Shown: positions 50,358 to 59,899 of the stretch, in pieces
Layout: each line of letters opens with the position of its first letter
Position numbering within the stretch: position 1 is the first letter of the stretch
Notes under the pieces: model-generated
The model's input: only the letters and a program-made list of their open reading frames with translations
Databases searched by the model: none
What the model was told of the DNA's origin: nothing
Assembly: GCA_036245525.1 (NCBI GenBank)
Contig: BTPG01000005.1
Span: 125,108,264-125,172,263 of the forward strand
Length of the DNA: 64,000 bases
Reading direction: 5' to 3'
DNA from: Semisulcospira habei
Taxonomy: Eukaryota > Mollusca > Gastropoda > Semisulcospiridae
Position numbers and translations under genes: made by a program

Positions 50358-50783
50358 ATTCTCTGTGTCCACGGAACGCAAGCTGGATGTCTTCCAGAAC
50401 AAGTGCCTGCGACGGATCATGAAGGTCTTCTGGCCAAACATGATTACAAACGAGGAACTACGGAAGAGAGCAGGCGCAGACAGCATCGCTGAAACCATCG
50501 CCACACGGAGATGGAGATGGCTAGGCCACGTTTGCAGAATGTCACCTGACTCATTACCAAGGGTGGCACTGAGATGGACACCACAGGGGAAGAGAAACCG
50601 TGGGCGACCAAAGGAGACGTGGCGCCGAACCGTGGAGCGAGAGCTCAAGAACAGAGGCCTTACTCTGCAAACAGCACCCAAAATAGCAGCTGACAGACAA
50701 AAGTGGCGCTCCCTTGCCGTCGCCTCAAGCACCAGACGGCGCAGAGAGGACTGAATGAATGAATGAATGAATTCTCTGTGTCC
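50358..50783 (+). pseudogene. 5'-truncated LINE fragment with 13-bp TSD
   Basis: 50371-50755 is a clean open frame. It encodes KLDVFQNKCLRRIMKVFW, then NEELRKRAGADSIAETIATR, RRWRWLGHVCRMSPDSLPRV, GKRNRGRPKETWRRTVEREL and a final ADRQKWRSLAVAS. This is the C-terminus of a non-LTR retrotransposon RT protein of a family different from the one at 47.9-49.1 kb. It ends in a (GAAT)n tail and is flanked by the exact direct repeat ATTCTCTGTGTCC (50358-50370, 50771-50783). The open frame suggests a young insertion. Confidence 0.9.
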
Positions 50784-50890
50784 TTTTGATCCTTTGTGAA
50801 TGTGCGCACAAAATTGGCGTAAAATGAACAAAAAACTCGGAACTCCCCCCCCCCCCCCCAAAAAAAAAAAAAAAAAAAAAAATCACGATG

Positions 50891-50960
50891 TGTGTGATGG
50901 TCTGTTATTTTGGACCTTGCCGCTGTTCGCCACAGGTCTCAAACCACGGACCAACACACA
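50891..50960. mobile_element. PalC palindrome, diverged
   Basis: TGTGTGATGGTCTGTTATTT pairs loosely with AAACCACGGACCAACACACA. A poly-C/poly-A tract (50846-50881) lies just left. Confidence 0.65.
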
Positions 50961-50995
50961 TTAATTTGACGACCTCACTGCTTCAAGATTTTGAA

Positions 50996-51260
50996 ATACT
51001 GCGCCTAAATCTTTATCGGCACATCTTCTCAAGAAACTTGGAAGTCAGAAAAGACTTCGGGGTCACAGAATCCCAAGTCGGTTACTGCAATACCGAGACA
51101 GACTCGCGGCAGGATCTGGTCAGTAAAATGCTGCGCCTTAAACTTTTTCGGCACATCTTCTCAAGAGACTTGACAGTTAAAAAAGACTTCGGGGTCACAG
51201 AATCCCAAGTCGGTTCCTGCAATACCGAGACTAACTCGCGACAGGATCTGGTCAGTGATT
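50996..51260 (+). repeat. 132-bp tandem duplication, open frame
   Basis: Two units (from ACTGCGCCTAAATC and GCTGCGCCTTAAAC) at about 90 percent identity. 132 bp is 44 codons, so one frame stays open through both and gives KDFGVTESQVG twice. Of about 12 differences roughly four are synonymous, close to neutral. I cannot assign a function, and a noncoding duplication is as likely. Confidence 0.7.
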
Positions 51261-51262
51261 GA

Positions 51263-51618
51263 TACCAGTCAAGAATTGAAAGCCAATGGTGCAAGTGTGA
51301 GGTTTCCGTCCTTCGAGGCGAGGTGCCAGGACTAATCCCTTGTGGAGGCTGGACTAAGAAGACAGAAGACTGAGGCAGCACCAAGGATTTATATCAAACT
51401 GTGATGGAGGTTTGAGCTGTGACGCGCGGGGTCGCACATATCGCTGCTGCGGCAACAACAACCACAAAACATAAAACAAAAAACACCCACACACACCTGT
51501 ATATGTGACCAACGCAAGGGCACACATTGCAACCAAGCTGCAAAGGGGAGAAAGAGGGAGGGGGAGAGGGGAAGAGGTGTCGGTCGAAGGCACCACATTC
51601 TGTACAGGTCAGAGGATT
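51263..51618. other. no supported gene
   Basis: Unique sequence, G/A-rich 51541-51580. Confidence 0.35.
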
Positions 51619-51802
51619 TTAACCCTTTGACTAAGATCCCCTTGAGGCCTCCGAAAATCCGGTGGCTCATGAGGGTCTATGCCTCTTTCTGGCCCCCACC
51701 TTGTGAATCCCCGTTCCTTGGGCGGATGACGTACGTTCTTTGGCGTTGAATGGACAAAGATTTCAGAAACGCAAGACGCGACCTTTAGCAGTGAAAAGAG
51801 GG
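51619..51802 (+). mobile_element. PalA full element, left hairpin arm lost
   Basis: TTAACCCTTTGACTAAGATC at the left; right hairpin arm CTCATGAGGGTCTATGCCTC (51665-51687); right end TTAGCAGTGAAAAGAGG. Confidence 0.6.
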
Positions 51803-51828
51803 ATTCATCCATTCCGCTCTGATACAAA

Positions 51829-51936
51829 CCCAGTAAGCAACGGTCTTCGGGCCGACATCGGCCGCAATGGGCCCGCGCACGGCCGTGCGCGGGCCCACTG
51901 CGGCCGACGTCGGCCCGAGGAACTTCGCTTCTGGGA
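51829..51936. mobile_element. PalE palindrome, intact
   Basis: CCCAGTAAGCAACGGTCTTC, GGGCCGACATCGGCCGCAAT, GGGCCCGCGCACGGCC and complements ending CTTCGCTTCTGGG. The most complete PalE copy. Confidence 0.85.
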
Positions 51937-52018
51937 AGCTATTCAGTTTTAGAACAACGATGGTGGATCCCTCCGTCTTGGACTGGTAAAAAAAGTACTG
52001 TCCTGAAAATATGTCTCG

Positions 52019-52250
52019 CGGTCCAGGGAAAACGACGGACGTGTTCAGATAGAATGTTAGACTTCTTCGGATAGAATGTTAGCTTATAAAAGGTCCTGGT
52101 AAATCAAAGTGGCACAGTTGCAGTGCGCCTGAATTGATCAGTGTTCAGGTCGCACTCCATAGGTAATAGCTGTCCCTGTCCCCATAACCCGCCCGCAATG
52201 TCCATCCATTTTCTCACCCCGGTGCCGTTGACGCTAAACCCCGAACTAAC
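52019..52250 (+). mobile_element. SINE S1, 5'-truncated
   Basis: AGGTCCTGGTAAATCAAAGT through CCCCATAACCCGCCCGC to GACGCTAAACCCCGAACTAA. A short direct repeat CGGATAGAATGTTAG-like (52046-52060, 52069-52083) lies near its start. Confidence 0.75.
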
Positions 52251-52321
52251 TCACAGAGTAGTATTACGCTGACACTGCATCAACGGGTCGGAAAGGCACA
52301 TGGGCGACAACGTGACGGCGT

Positions 52322-52388
52322 CCCAGCAAGCAAAGGTCCTCGGGCCCACTTCGGCCGTCGTGGGCCCGAAGACGTTTTTGCTACTGGG
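52322..52388. mobile_element. PalE, centre-collapsed
   Basis: CCCAGCAAGCAAAGGTCCTC, then GGGCCCACTTCGGCCGTCGT, then GGGCCCGAAGACG..TACTGGG. Shortened yet symmetric. Confidence 0.75.
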
Positions 52389-52589
52389 GATGGGGATGAA
52401 AACGTGTTTATGTCATAGGAGAAGGATGTGCGAGGCGTGTGTGAGAAAGGGGACTAGGCGTCCAAAATAAATGTTGTGTGCAGATAACACATGTCCTGCG
52501 AACGCATTCCCTCGCTACAAACGCGCATGAACTTTGTCAGTCCGTCGTCGCCGCAGGACACAGCAAGGAGGGACACCGCCATCTACTTG

Positions 52590-52692
52590 TTCACCCTTTG
52601 GCTGTCGGTAGCTCGGTCTTTGTCTCAGAGGCGATTCCTTGGCAAGCCGAGGAATCACCTCGACGAAAAACCTGCTACCGACAGCCCGAGGG
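52590..52692. mobile_element. PalB palindrome, GAGGTGATT-type
   Basis: TCACCCTTTGGCTGTCGGTA to CTACCGACAGCCCGAGGGA; right core GGAATCACCTCGACG, left AGAGGCGATTCC. TTAA ends are lost. Confidence 0.7.
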
Positions 52693-52960
52693 AGTACGAG
52701 TACGAGTATAGTTCTACCCTTACCCGTTCCGGTAGGCGATTCTACCAACAGTGCTAGAAAAGGGAATAGATCAGAAAGGTTACACTGGCATTTTACTTTA
52801 TGAATGATATACGCGAGGACATACGATGCGAGCAAAACAAACGCCATCAGACCTTCTCCGTGCGATGAACGAAGATATAATCGAACAATTTCGCTGCTAG
52901 AGTTTTATGAAAGCTATAACTGATCAGTCGGGCTAATGTTAATGATGCCAATCCTTGAAA
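52693..52960. other. nothing recognised
   Basis: A short GAGTAC run at 52692-52708; otherwise unique. Confidence 0.35.
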
Positions 52961-53025
52961 GCAAGAGGCATGGATCCTCATGAGCCCCTGCGAAGCAGAG
53001 GCTCATGAGGATCTATGCCTCTTGC
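52961..53025. repeat. PalA hairpin
   Basis: GCAAGAGGCATGGATCCTCA pairs with CTCATGAGGATCTATGCCTC; loop CTGCGAAGCAG. Confidence 0.85.
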
Positions 53026-53258
53026 GGAGGACCACATCACGAGTGGTATTACCCCACACACCGCCAGTGACTCGAGGCTGTCCGGTTTATGACTGAAACC
53101 CTTGGTGTGAGAATGACAAAAGGGCAAACTTATATTAGTGGGTGGTTTTGCGTGGGATGCGAATACCTTTGATTCATAGTTCAAGACCATCTTGTGTTTG
53201 AGTGCTGGAGAGTCATTTTTTAGAAAAGTGTGAACAAACTCACGTACATGAAGTTATA

Positions 53259-53473
53259 TTAATCCATTACATATTGAGGCTGATTTTGTAAAATGCGCTT
53301 ATTGTCCTATGAAGGCTACATTAAAGATTAGGATTAGGAGATAGATCAACTGTTTTAGTTCAAGGGTGGTGCCAGAATAGCTTGGCGCCTGAGGCGCCAA
53401 GCTATTCTGGCACCACCCTTGAACTATCAGTTAAATTTATTTTAAGCAATGGGTGATCGGTGAAAAGGGTTAA
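53259..53473. mobile_element. PalD element, TTAA both ends
   Basis: TTAATCCATTACATATTGAG to CGGTGAAAAGGGTTAA; hairpin GGTGCCAGAATAGCTTGGCG and perfect complement, TCAAGGG/CCCTTGA included. Confidence 0.85.
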
Positions 53474-53697
53474 TATAAATTCAAAATTCTTTTCCACGAT
53501 GTTATTTCAATGTCGGACCACCCACCTAAAACTGAAACCTGCGTCCACCTATACTGTTTTCAACATTTTTTATGGACGTCGTTCATGCTTGTCCTAAAGA
53601 CACAATTCAAAGTAATCCACATGCTTTAAAAAAAGACTTCTTCAAGAGCCAAGACAACGACTAAAAAGCACAATCCAAGAAAAATTCTCCAGAACGG

Positions 53698-53910
53698 TTA
53701 ACCCATTACATCCTGCGGCTGACTTTGTAAAAGTGTGTTTATTGTCCTATGAAAGCCACATTACAGATTAGCTGATAGGTCAACCATGTTAGTTCAAGGG
53801 GTGGTGCCAGAATAGCTTGGCATCTTTTGCGCCAAGCTATTCTGGAACCATCCTTGAACTGTCAGTCACATTTATTTAAAGGAACAGTGAATCAGGATGA
53901 AAAGGGTTAT
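53698..53910. mobile_element. PalD element
   Basis: TTAACCCATTACATCCTGCG to CAGGATGAAAAGGGTTAT; hairpin with three arm mismatches. About 225 bp from the previous copy and similar in the flanks (TTTATTGTCCTATGAAAGCC). Confidence 0.85.
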
Positions 53911-54014
53911 GGCGGGAGATCCTTTTGTTTTCTTGTAGTGTGCCGTTTGGCTCTAAAGTTAATACGAGGTAGAAAGCACGGCAGCTTTGAATAATCCGAC
54001 TGTTACCATCTGAC

Positions 54015-54075
54015 AGCGACATAGATGTACACGAGCCCCTGAAGCCGCAGGGACTCGTGTGACTGGGCGTCTTGT
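54015..54075. repeat. PalA hairpin, decayed
   Basis: GCGACATAGATGTACACGAG, CTGAAGCCGCAG, GGACTCGTGTGACTGGGCGT. Confidence 0.5.
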
Positions 54076-54207
54076 AAAGACGAGGTCGACCCCAGTTGTA
54101 CAAGAAATTGTGCCTATTAACTATTATGTTGGGTTACCGCATACACACAATTCTAATAGGGACGACAGATGTCGTCTGCAAAACCGCCGGTTTCTGTCGC
54201 AAGACTC

Positions 54208-54258
54208 TTAAAGGCATAGATTTGCAAAAGGCCTTGCAGCTGAATCTGTACTTCTTGC
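54208..54258. repeat. PalA remnant
   Basis: TAAAGGCATAGATTTGCAAA then TGAATCTGTACTTCTTGC. Confidence 0.45.
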
Positions 54259-54513
54259 TTTAGTTGAGAGGTCGGCGCCATCAGCATCTTCGTATTGAGG
54301 GAGGTAGCGCGGCACACAAAGGACATGATCTAAAGCAATACGTCTCAAATTTCTGCTCAGTTTCTGAAGATTTCTCTTTAACGATCCAGGGAGCGTGCGC
54401 CCATCGCTACCAATCAAGACAGGCTGAGGGCATGGTGTGTTTTCATTATTTTCATTACAAGCGCTGTAGGTGCACTTGTAAAAGTGGGGCAAACTTGGTG
54501 GGGATTGTCCCGT

Positions 54514-54582
54514 CACACTCAGTGGTTGTCTCTCTCGATTCGCTACCACTCCGGTAGTAAAGCGAGGCGGACAACCAGTGTG
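54514..54582. mobile_element. PalJ palindrome
   Basis: CACACTCAGTGGTTGTCTCT, TCGATTCGCTACC and complements GGTAGTAAAGCGAGG..GACAACCAGTGTG. Related to 20418-20475. Confidence 0.65.
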
Positions 54583-54676
54583 CTTTTCCTTCTGATGTAA
54601 TGTGATGCTTTCGACACAGAGTACTATGGCTAGTGCCCTTTTCGTTAGTCTTGCGATATTAATTTTTTTTCTTTCA

Positions 54677-54891
54677 CTAACCCCTTCACTGCCGAGAAAA
54701 AGTAAAGGCGACCCAACTGCAAGAGGCATAGATCCTCATGAGCCCCCGCGACTGCGGGGGCTCATGATGATCTATACCTCTTGCTGAGACCAGTTTGTAT
54801 CCATGTTCCTTGGACGGTTGTAGCTTTTGGTCGTCGAATGAACACAGATTTCAGAAACAAAACAAACGTCCAGTGAAAGGGAGGGGGTTAA
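54677..54891 (+). mobile_element. PalA full element
   Basis: CTAACCCCTTCACTGCCGAG to GAAAGGGAGGGGGTTAA; hairpin 54719-54784 with consensus left arm and a GATGATCTATACC right arm also seen at 2397-2612. Confidence 0.8.
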
Positions 54892-54985
54892 AAAATTATC
54901 TGACGCGCCAAGCCATTCTTGCGCCACCTTTGGACTGTCATCGTCATCTGTTGCAGTGTCACAGGGCTGAAAACTGTCTTTGTCT
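54888..54985. mobile_element. PalD remnant sharing a TTAA
   Basis: TTAA of the preceding element continues into CGCGCCAAGCCATTCTTGCG and CACCTTTGGACTGTCATCG, a decayed PalD right half. Confidence 0.5.
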
Positions 54986-55108
54986 GCAATTTACTTGTGC
55001 ACCGCTTTACTCAAGTCCTACGGTACAAACCTATTCCTAACTCATACACTTAATTGTGTTGCACGCAAGCAATCCTGTCTAAAAACTAGACTTCAGAAGA
55101 GCATAAAC

Positions 55109-55213
55109 CCAGTACGCAGACGGCTTCCGGCCGAAGTCGGCCGCAGTGGGCCCGCGCACTGTCGTGCGCAGGCCCACTGCGGCCGACTTCCGCCCGATGG
55201 CCTTTATGTCATT
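55109..55213. mobile_element. PalE palindrome, matched-arm variant
   Basis: CCGAAGTCGGCCGCAGTGGG pairs with CCCACTGCGGCCGACTTCCG; GAAGTCGG/CCGACTTC is shared by both arms. Confidence 0.8.
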
Positions 55214-55413
55214 GAGAATATACAACGTTTCAGTTTCATTATCTGAGATGTGTATTGTAGTCCGCGTGTGAAAGCGCACACAAGCCAAATGAATGCGGAA
55301 ACACAACTGTAAGCTGTTTGTTTTTTTGTTCTTGTACACTAATCATCAAAGAGAGCGCACATGAACATAGTCTGAAAAGTTGAAGTGTTACGCGCTGACT
55401 GTTTTGGGGAGCT
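55214..55413. other. nothing recognised
   Basis: AT-rich unique sequence. Confidence 0.35.
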
Positions 55414-55650
55414 ATAATAATAATAATACCGTTATTATATAGGCGCTTTTTCTCAATTTTTGGGCAAATCCGTCAAAGCGCCGCGAACTGAAACCCAACA
55501 CGCACACCGCTCACGTAACTGACACGGATTTACGCCATTTAAGACAAACACAGTACAAGACAGACGAAAGGGCTAGTTCAGCGACTGAAGTTACAGAGAT
55601 TTTTGATCGCTTGTATTTGAAATTTGTAAAGTGGCCTGAAACCGGTACTG
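55414..55650 (-). mobile_element. SINE S2, head missing
   Basis: Minus copy of the family at 28170: AATAATAATACCGTTATTAT, AGGCGCTTTTTCTCAATTTT, AAAGTGGCCTGAAACCGGTA. The tRNA-like promoter part is absent. Confidence 0.8.
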
Positions 55651-56080
55651 AAAGGCCATAGGTTTTACCTGAGCATCTCTGGGTTGTCTCCTACGGTCTC
55701 CTTTCATAGATATGAACAGTCTGATTCATCACAGTAATGGCAAGAGGCTTTTCTTCTTTTAAGTATATAAACCCGCCCTCCGCCTCAGCGCTAAGCCATC
55801 GAACCGCAAAACTTCGGTCGAGAAATGGGTTTTTCGCCACGTGTCTAGATCTACAGTACCACCAACCTCTTTGGTTCCGCCATCTATGATATGAAAACAC
55901 GCATTACTCGACCGTAGCCTGTGCATCGAAAGGGTCAAATGGAAAATCAGGTCCTTAGTTATATTCCAGCGCCGGCTATTGGAGATCACAGATGATGATA
56001 CTATTATGGTTCACGGGTGAAGACAAATTATCTCGGCGTCTCAGTAATGCTAATCATTCGATCAGTGAACGTTTTTCTTG
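55651..56080. other. no supported gene
   Basis: Unique; small frames without domains. Confidence 0.35.
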
Positions 56081-56296
56081 AGTACCACGGAGAAACACGC
56101 TTGAAAGCGGTACACAATTTTATTTCGGTAATACCTTTGTCAATGACAAACAAACATGATTAGCCGCTTCTCATGCAGGATTGAAGCCATTCTCGCCATG
56201 AGATAGTAGCGCTAATCTCTATGTTTGTTGTCATTGACAAGGATTACCGAATATTAAATGGTGTACCGTTTTCAAGCGTGTTCTTCCGTGGGTACT
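56081..56296. mobile_element. PalH long inverted repeat
   Basis: Left arm AGTACCACGGAGAAACACGC, CTTGAAAGCGGTACAC..TTGTCAATGACAA; right arm TTGTCATTGACAAGGATTAC..GTACCGTTTTCAAGCGTG and CCGTGGGTACT. Arms of about 75 bp; the spacer contains a further TTCTCATG/CATGAGA pair. Single copy, no gene inside. Confidence 0.8.
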
Positions 56297-56544
56297 TCTT
56301 GCATAACGCTTGCAGTCACCTTTTGCTGGATTGCCTTGCTGTTCGTTCTAACTGCAGATAATCACGTTTCTGTGCCGTGTGTAGGTCGCACCACACTGCC
56401 ATGCTTCATTTCGTTCTGTGAGATACCGTTCGTGACAGAAACTTGTTAATTTTTTTTATTTATCAAAGCCTGGTTGTCACTATTCTGTAAAGACATTTAA
56501 TGTCAAGTGTCTATAAAGATCCGGCCGTTCGAACCGTCCGGTCT

Positions 56545-56609
56545 GCAAGAGGCAAAGATTTTCATGGGGCCCTGCGTTGCAGGGCCTCATGAAAATCTGT
56601 GCCTCTTGC
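56545..56609. repeat. PalA hairpin with matched changes
   Basis: GCAAGAGGCAAAGATTTTCA and CATGAAAATCTGTGCCTCTT: both arms have GATTTTC in place of GATCCTC, and GGCCCTGC inner arms. Confidence 0.8.
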
Positions 56610-56722
56610 TAGTTTCAAATCCTCCTTTCATTATTCTTTGAAGCCATTAAATGTTGAGTGTATATAAAGATACTGTATTTTTTTTTTTTTTTGTTTTGTT
56701 TTTTTGCCAGACCTTCCGATCT

Positions 56723-56762
56723 GCAAGAGGTATAGATTATCACGATGCCCTATGCCTTTTGC
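56723..56762. repeat. PalA, collapsed
   Basis: GCAAGAGGTATAGATTATCA then CGATGCCCTATGCCTTTTGC. Confidence 0.6.
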
Positions 56763-56792
56763 TTGTTTCCAGAACCCGCTTTTTATTTTACT

Positions 56793-57007
56793 TTAACTCA
56801 TTCTACCCCAACACCGAAATCCCCAAATTTTTGCCCCTGTCCTCTGAAGACTGCATTGCAGTGCAGGACACAGATCGACCATGATAGTTCAAGGGTGATG
56901 CCAGAATAGCTTGGCGCCCATAGGCGCCAAGCTATTCTGGCATCACCCTTGAACTGTCATGGTCGATCCTTATTTTCCTGTGGTGTGTCTGGGGTAGAAT
57001 GAGTTAA
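56793..57007. mobile_element. PalD element, GATGCCAG subfamily
   Basis: TTAACTCATTCTACCCCAAC to GGGGTAGAATGAGTTAA, terminal arms pairing over about 17 bp. Hairpin GGTGATGCCAGAATAGCTTG and exact complement. Confidence 0.9.
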
Positions 57008-57029
57008 AGCCATTTAATGTCGAGTGCCC

Positions 57030-57030
<1 letters not shown>

Positions 57031-57077
<47 letters not shown>

Positions 57078-57320
57078 GCTACTCATATAGCGCGTATCCT
57101 AAAATAAGCTCTAAGCGCTTTACAAATAAAGGGTGGGAGTGGAGGGGGTCATAAAGCCAGAGAAACAAAGAATTCTGCAATACACACGCACACACACAGA
57201 CAAATACACAGGTACACAATCACAAAGAACTGAGCTACACTGGGGTATTGAACAGGTGGGTGTTAAGGGCAGATTTAAAGGGAGTAAAGCTACTTCGTTC
57301 TTCGGTCAAACCTTCCGGTC
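57031..57320 (-). pseudogene. CR1-like LINE 3' end, minus
   Basis: Minus strand: FTPFKSALNTHLF near 57290-57250, then noncoding sequence ending TTTGTAAAGCGCTTAGAGCT and an (AAT)n tail (57031-57075). Only the last residues of the ORF remain. Confidence 0.6.
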
Positions 57321-57384
57321 TCAAGAGGCATAGATTCTCATGAGGCCCTGCATGCATTGCCTCATGAGAATCTATGCCTCTTCC
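57321..57384. repeat. PalA hairpin
   Basis: TCAAGAGGCATAGATTCTCA pairs with CTCATGAGAATCTATGCCTC; both arms T-form; short loop CTGCATGCATTGC. Confidence 0.8.
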
Positions 57385-57699
57385 TGGCATATAATGTGTA
57401 ACTGTTCATTAGCTAGGCCTGAGCATGTAACTGACGCGGCATCCCTCTATCAATAAGCTGGCGATAGATCTTTTGTTGGTGACAGTATTGTCAGGGTTTT
57501 TGTGCATTCTTGATCTTTAGCTTTTGCGCCCTTTTCATTTCCGGTAAACATGATGACGTTTTTTTGGTTTTCTTTTTTTTTTGTTGTTGCTGTTCAGTAT
57601 GAGCTACTGCACAGTGTCAAACATTTTCAGCTGAGTTATAAGCTTTCTGACTGCGGCTGGTATACGTCATATATGTTAGCCGCGGACATGAGACTTACT
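57385..57699. other. no supported gene
   Basis: T-rich; a 79-residue hydrophobic frame (57550-57789) overlaps a LINE tail in antisense. Confidence 0.35.
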
Positions 57700-58420
57700 C
57701 AATTCACACAGATTTTGTTGTTATTAATTTTGTTTTTAATTCTTGTTAGTCGGTTAGTTATTTGGGTTTATCGCCGAGCAGGCAACTAAGGCCATCTCAC
57801 GGCGGGATGGGTACAAATCTGGCCAGCCAGACTAAAAGAAGGGTCTTAAGACAAGATGTAAATACATCTTAAAAATATTTCATGCTAAAATGTCGCACGG
57901 GTCTTACAAACTCTCAAAAAGGTCAAAATAATGAAATTCGCATAGTCTATGAATGCTCAAATCCTATTAACTCATTCAGCCCGACGGCCGTATTCCCCAA
58001 ATTTTAGAAGCGTCATCTAATGACCATGCACCAGTTGCAGGAGATCGATCAAACATGATAATTCAAGGGTAGTGCCAGATTAGCTTGGCGCCGACAGGTG
58101 CCAAGCTAATCTGGCACTACCTTTGAATTATCATGGTCGACCCATCTTCTGCTGTAGTGCGTCAGGGCTGAATGGGTTAAAAATATTGCATTCTCTCAGC
58201 AAATTGAAGATTTTGTCCGGGGGAACATCACAGAACAAAACCTTCAAGGAGTCTGCTGTGAAGTGTTTATATCTTGTGTCAATTAGATCGGCACAAGACA
58301 GCAAAAAGTGTTTAACAGAAAACTGCTCGTTGCAGGCATAGCATCATGGACGCTCATCCTGTTTTAGTAAATAAGAGTGCGTAACATACGTGTGCCCGAT
58401 GTGGAGCCGAGCTTTTTTTT
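57700..58420 (-). pseudogene. non-LTR retrotransposon C-terminus, split by PalD
   Basis: Minus strand 58415-58181 encodes ARLHIGHTYVTHSYLLKQDE, then YACNEQFSVKHFLLSCADL and PPDKIFNLLRECNIF. This is the RNase-H-distal Cys/His block (C..C..H..C) of Jockey/I-like LINEs. Beyond the PalD element it continues 57966-57850 and ends in a 3' tail (GTGAGATGGCC, GATAAACCCAAATAACTAAC) near 57740. The 5' part is missing beyond a poly-T/poly-A tract (58515-58545). Confidence 0.8.
57967..58180. mobile_element. PalD element inserted in a LINE
   Basis: TTAACTCATTCAGCCCGACG to GTCAGGGCTGAATGGGTTAA with exact TTAA at each side. Removing the element plus one TTAA rejoins the LINE reading frame, direct evidence for TTAA target duplication. 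GATTAGC subfamily hairpin. Confidence 0.95.
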
Positions 58421-58513
58421 TTATTCCTGTGGTTACTATGGAACAGCGTACACCTATAAGATGATACTAAATGGTTTGTTTTGCTAAAACCCAAACTTAT
58501 TTGTAAAATGGAG

Positions 58514-58546
<33 letters not shown>

Positions 58547-58762
58547 GGAGGGGGTTGTTTTGCAAAATATTGTAACGCACAAAAGTCAAAGGGATCACAG
58601 AATTTATGCGAAAAAATAAAATGCACAGCTGATCTTTAGTACGTGCACTTTCAACACGAGTTGCACTTTGTCTTATTTTTCATGAAAATTTAAATTCTTA
58701 AATTTTGCGGCGAAAAGGGCTGAGATCTCGAGAAAGCGAACCAGAAACTGATAAGAATGGAA
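58421..58762. other. AT-rich, nothing recognised
   Basis: Poly-T 58515-58545 is the only distinct feature. Confidence 0.45.
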
Positions 58763-58907
58763 CAGGCAATCGTAAACTGCTGTGAGCGATTCAGCCAATC
58801 AGGAACTGCTGTGAATGAGACAGCCAATCAGAAACTGCGGAGAATGAGACAGCCAATTCTACACTGATGTGAATAAGACAGCCTATCAGAGGCTGCCGTG
58901 AATGAGT
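58763..58907. repeat. 29-bp minisatellite, about 5 units
   Basis: Unit CAGCCAATCAGGAACTGCTG then TGAATGAGA, diverged among copies (CAGCCAATCAGAAACTGCGG, CAGCCAATTCTACACTGATG). Each unit carries CCAAT. Confidence 0.85.
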
Positions 58908-58975
58908 CTGCATCACAGTTTTGGTACGGATTCAAGCAATGGCAGGAATCTCCTCTAATCTGACTTGAACATACT

Positions 58976-59044
58976 TGTGTGCTAGTCTGTGATTTTGGAC
59001 CTTATTAATATAGTCTTAAGGTGCAAAGTCAGATCTCAGCACAA
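58976..59044. mobile_element. PalC palindrome, diverged
   Basis: TGTGTGCTAGTCTGTGATTT; right arm AAGTCAGATCTCAGCACAAC. Confidence 0.6.
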
Positions 59045-59103
59045 CATTATTCGCTACTGAAAGATAAGTCTTGCACTGAAAAAACACGACAGATCAACTA
59101 CAC

Positions 59104-59206
59104 TGTACATGATGAAACGATGTGCGACATTTTTTGAATCTTGGGAAACACTAAAGGGTTTCCAATGATTCCAAACATTTGCATTTCTTTAGCTCGTCAG
59201 TATTTT
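59104..59206. mobile_element. PalI, mariner-like MITE, copy 2
   Basis: GATGTGCGACATTTTTTGAA, GGGAAACACTAAAGGGTTTC, CATTTGCATTTCTTTAGCTC. Matches 7560-7667 in the inner part; TIRs are decayed. Confidence 0.55.
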
Positions 59207-59386
59207 TACGCGTGGGGTCGAATTGAAAACTGGTACCCCTGGACGGCATTAAGAAAAATGCGCAATAAATGTCAAACATCCTTATAGCAAAATAACACGT
59301 AGAAATTTGACCCATGTTGGCCATTTCGTCGATTCTAGCTAGCGATTTGTGAATTCTATTATTCCGATCCGGTCTGTTCCATATTG

Positions 59387-59454
59387 CCGGAAGCCTAGAT
59401 CTTCATGAGCCCATGCAAAATGCAGGGGCTCATGAGGACATTAATGCGTCTGGC
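59387..59454. repeat. PalA hairpin, decayed
   Basis: GGAAGCCTAGATCTTCATGA pairs with GGGGCTCATGAGGACATTAA. Confidence 0.6.
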
Positions 59455-59824
59455 TGCCAGTGTTTTGCTTAAGTTAGATACACATTTCTCAAACAAAGGG
59501 TTCACTGGTGTCAGCTTACGACCTTTTCTTATACGGTCTCTTCATTTTTTGACCATTCACTACAGCATGATTTTCTAGCGCTTAAAGGTCATTTTGTGAA
59601 CACTTATCGACTAGACCTTCTCAGTGTTTGCACTAAGACATTTGTACGAGTTTTTGGATGACAATTTTCTGTGCGTGTGGAAAATATTCAAGTGCGCTGT
59701 ACTTTTTTGGTTTTTGTAAGCGGTGCGCTTTGTTGTGCTAAGCTCTCCTGATTGCAAAAAATCTTTTTCTTGTAATGTCTAGCTGAAGACTGTGCAAGTG
59801 ACTCATCCAGCTTACTCCGTCGTC
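59455..59824. other. nothing recognised
   Basis: T-rich unique sequence. Confidence 0.35.
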
Positions 59825-59899
59825 TGCGAGAGAACTAGCTTCACATGAGTCCAGTTCAGCTGCAGGGGCTTACGAGAAAAGCGATATGCCTCTTTCTGC
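59825..59899. repeat. PalA hairpin, decayed
   Basis: TGCGAGAGAACTAGCTTCAC and GGGGCTTACGAGAAAAGCGA, then TATGCCTCTTTCTGC. Confidence 0.5.

Larger units (their letters stand above)
56485..57030. repeat. three copies of a PalA-associated module
   Basis: AGCCATTTAATGTCGAGTG-like words start modules at 56494, 56640 and 57007. In the first two, TATAAAGAT, a gap, CC(T/G)TCCG(G/A)TCTGCAAGAGG and a PalA hairpin follow. The third is cut by an (AAT)n LINE tail and resumes as CCTTCCGGTCTCAAGAGGCA at 57311. Confidence 0.65.
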
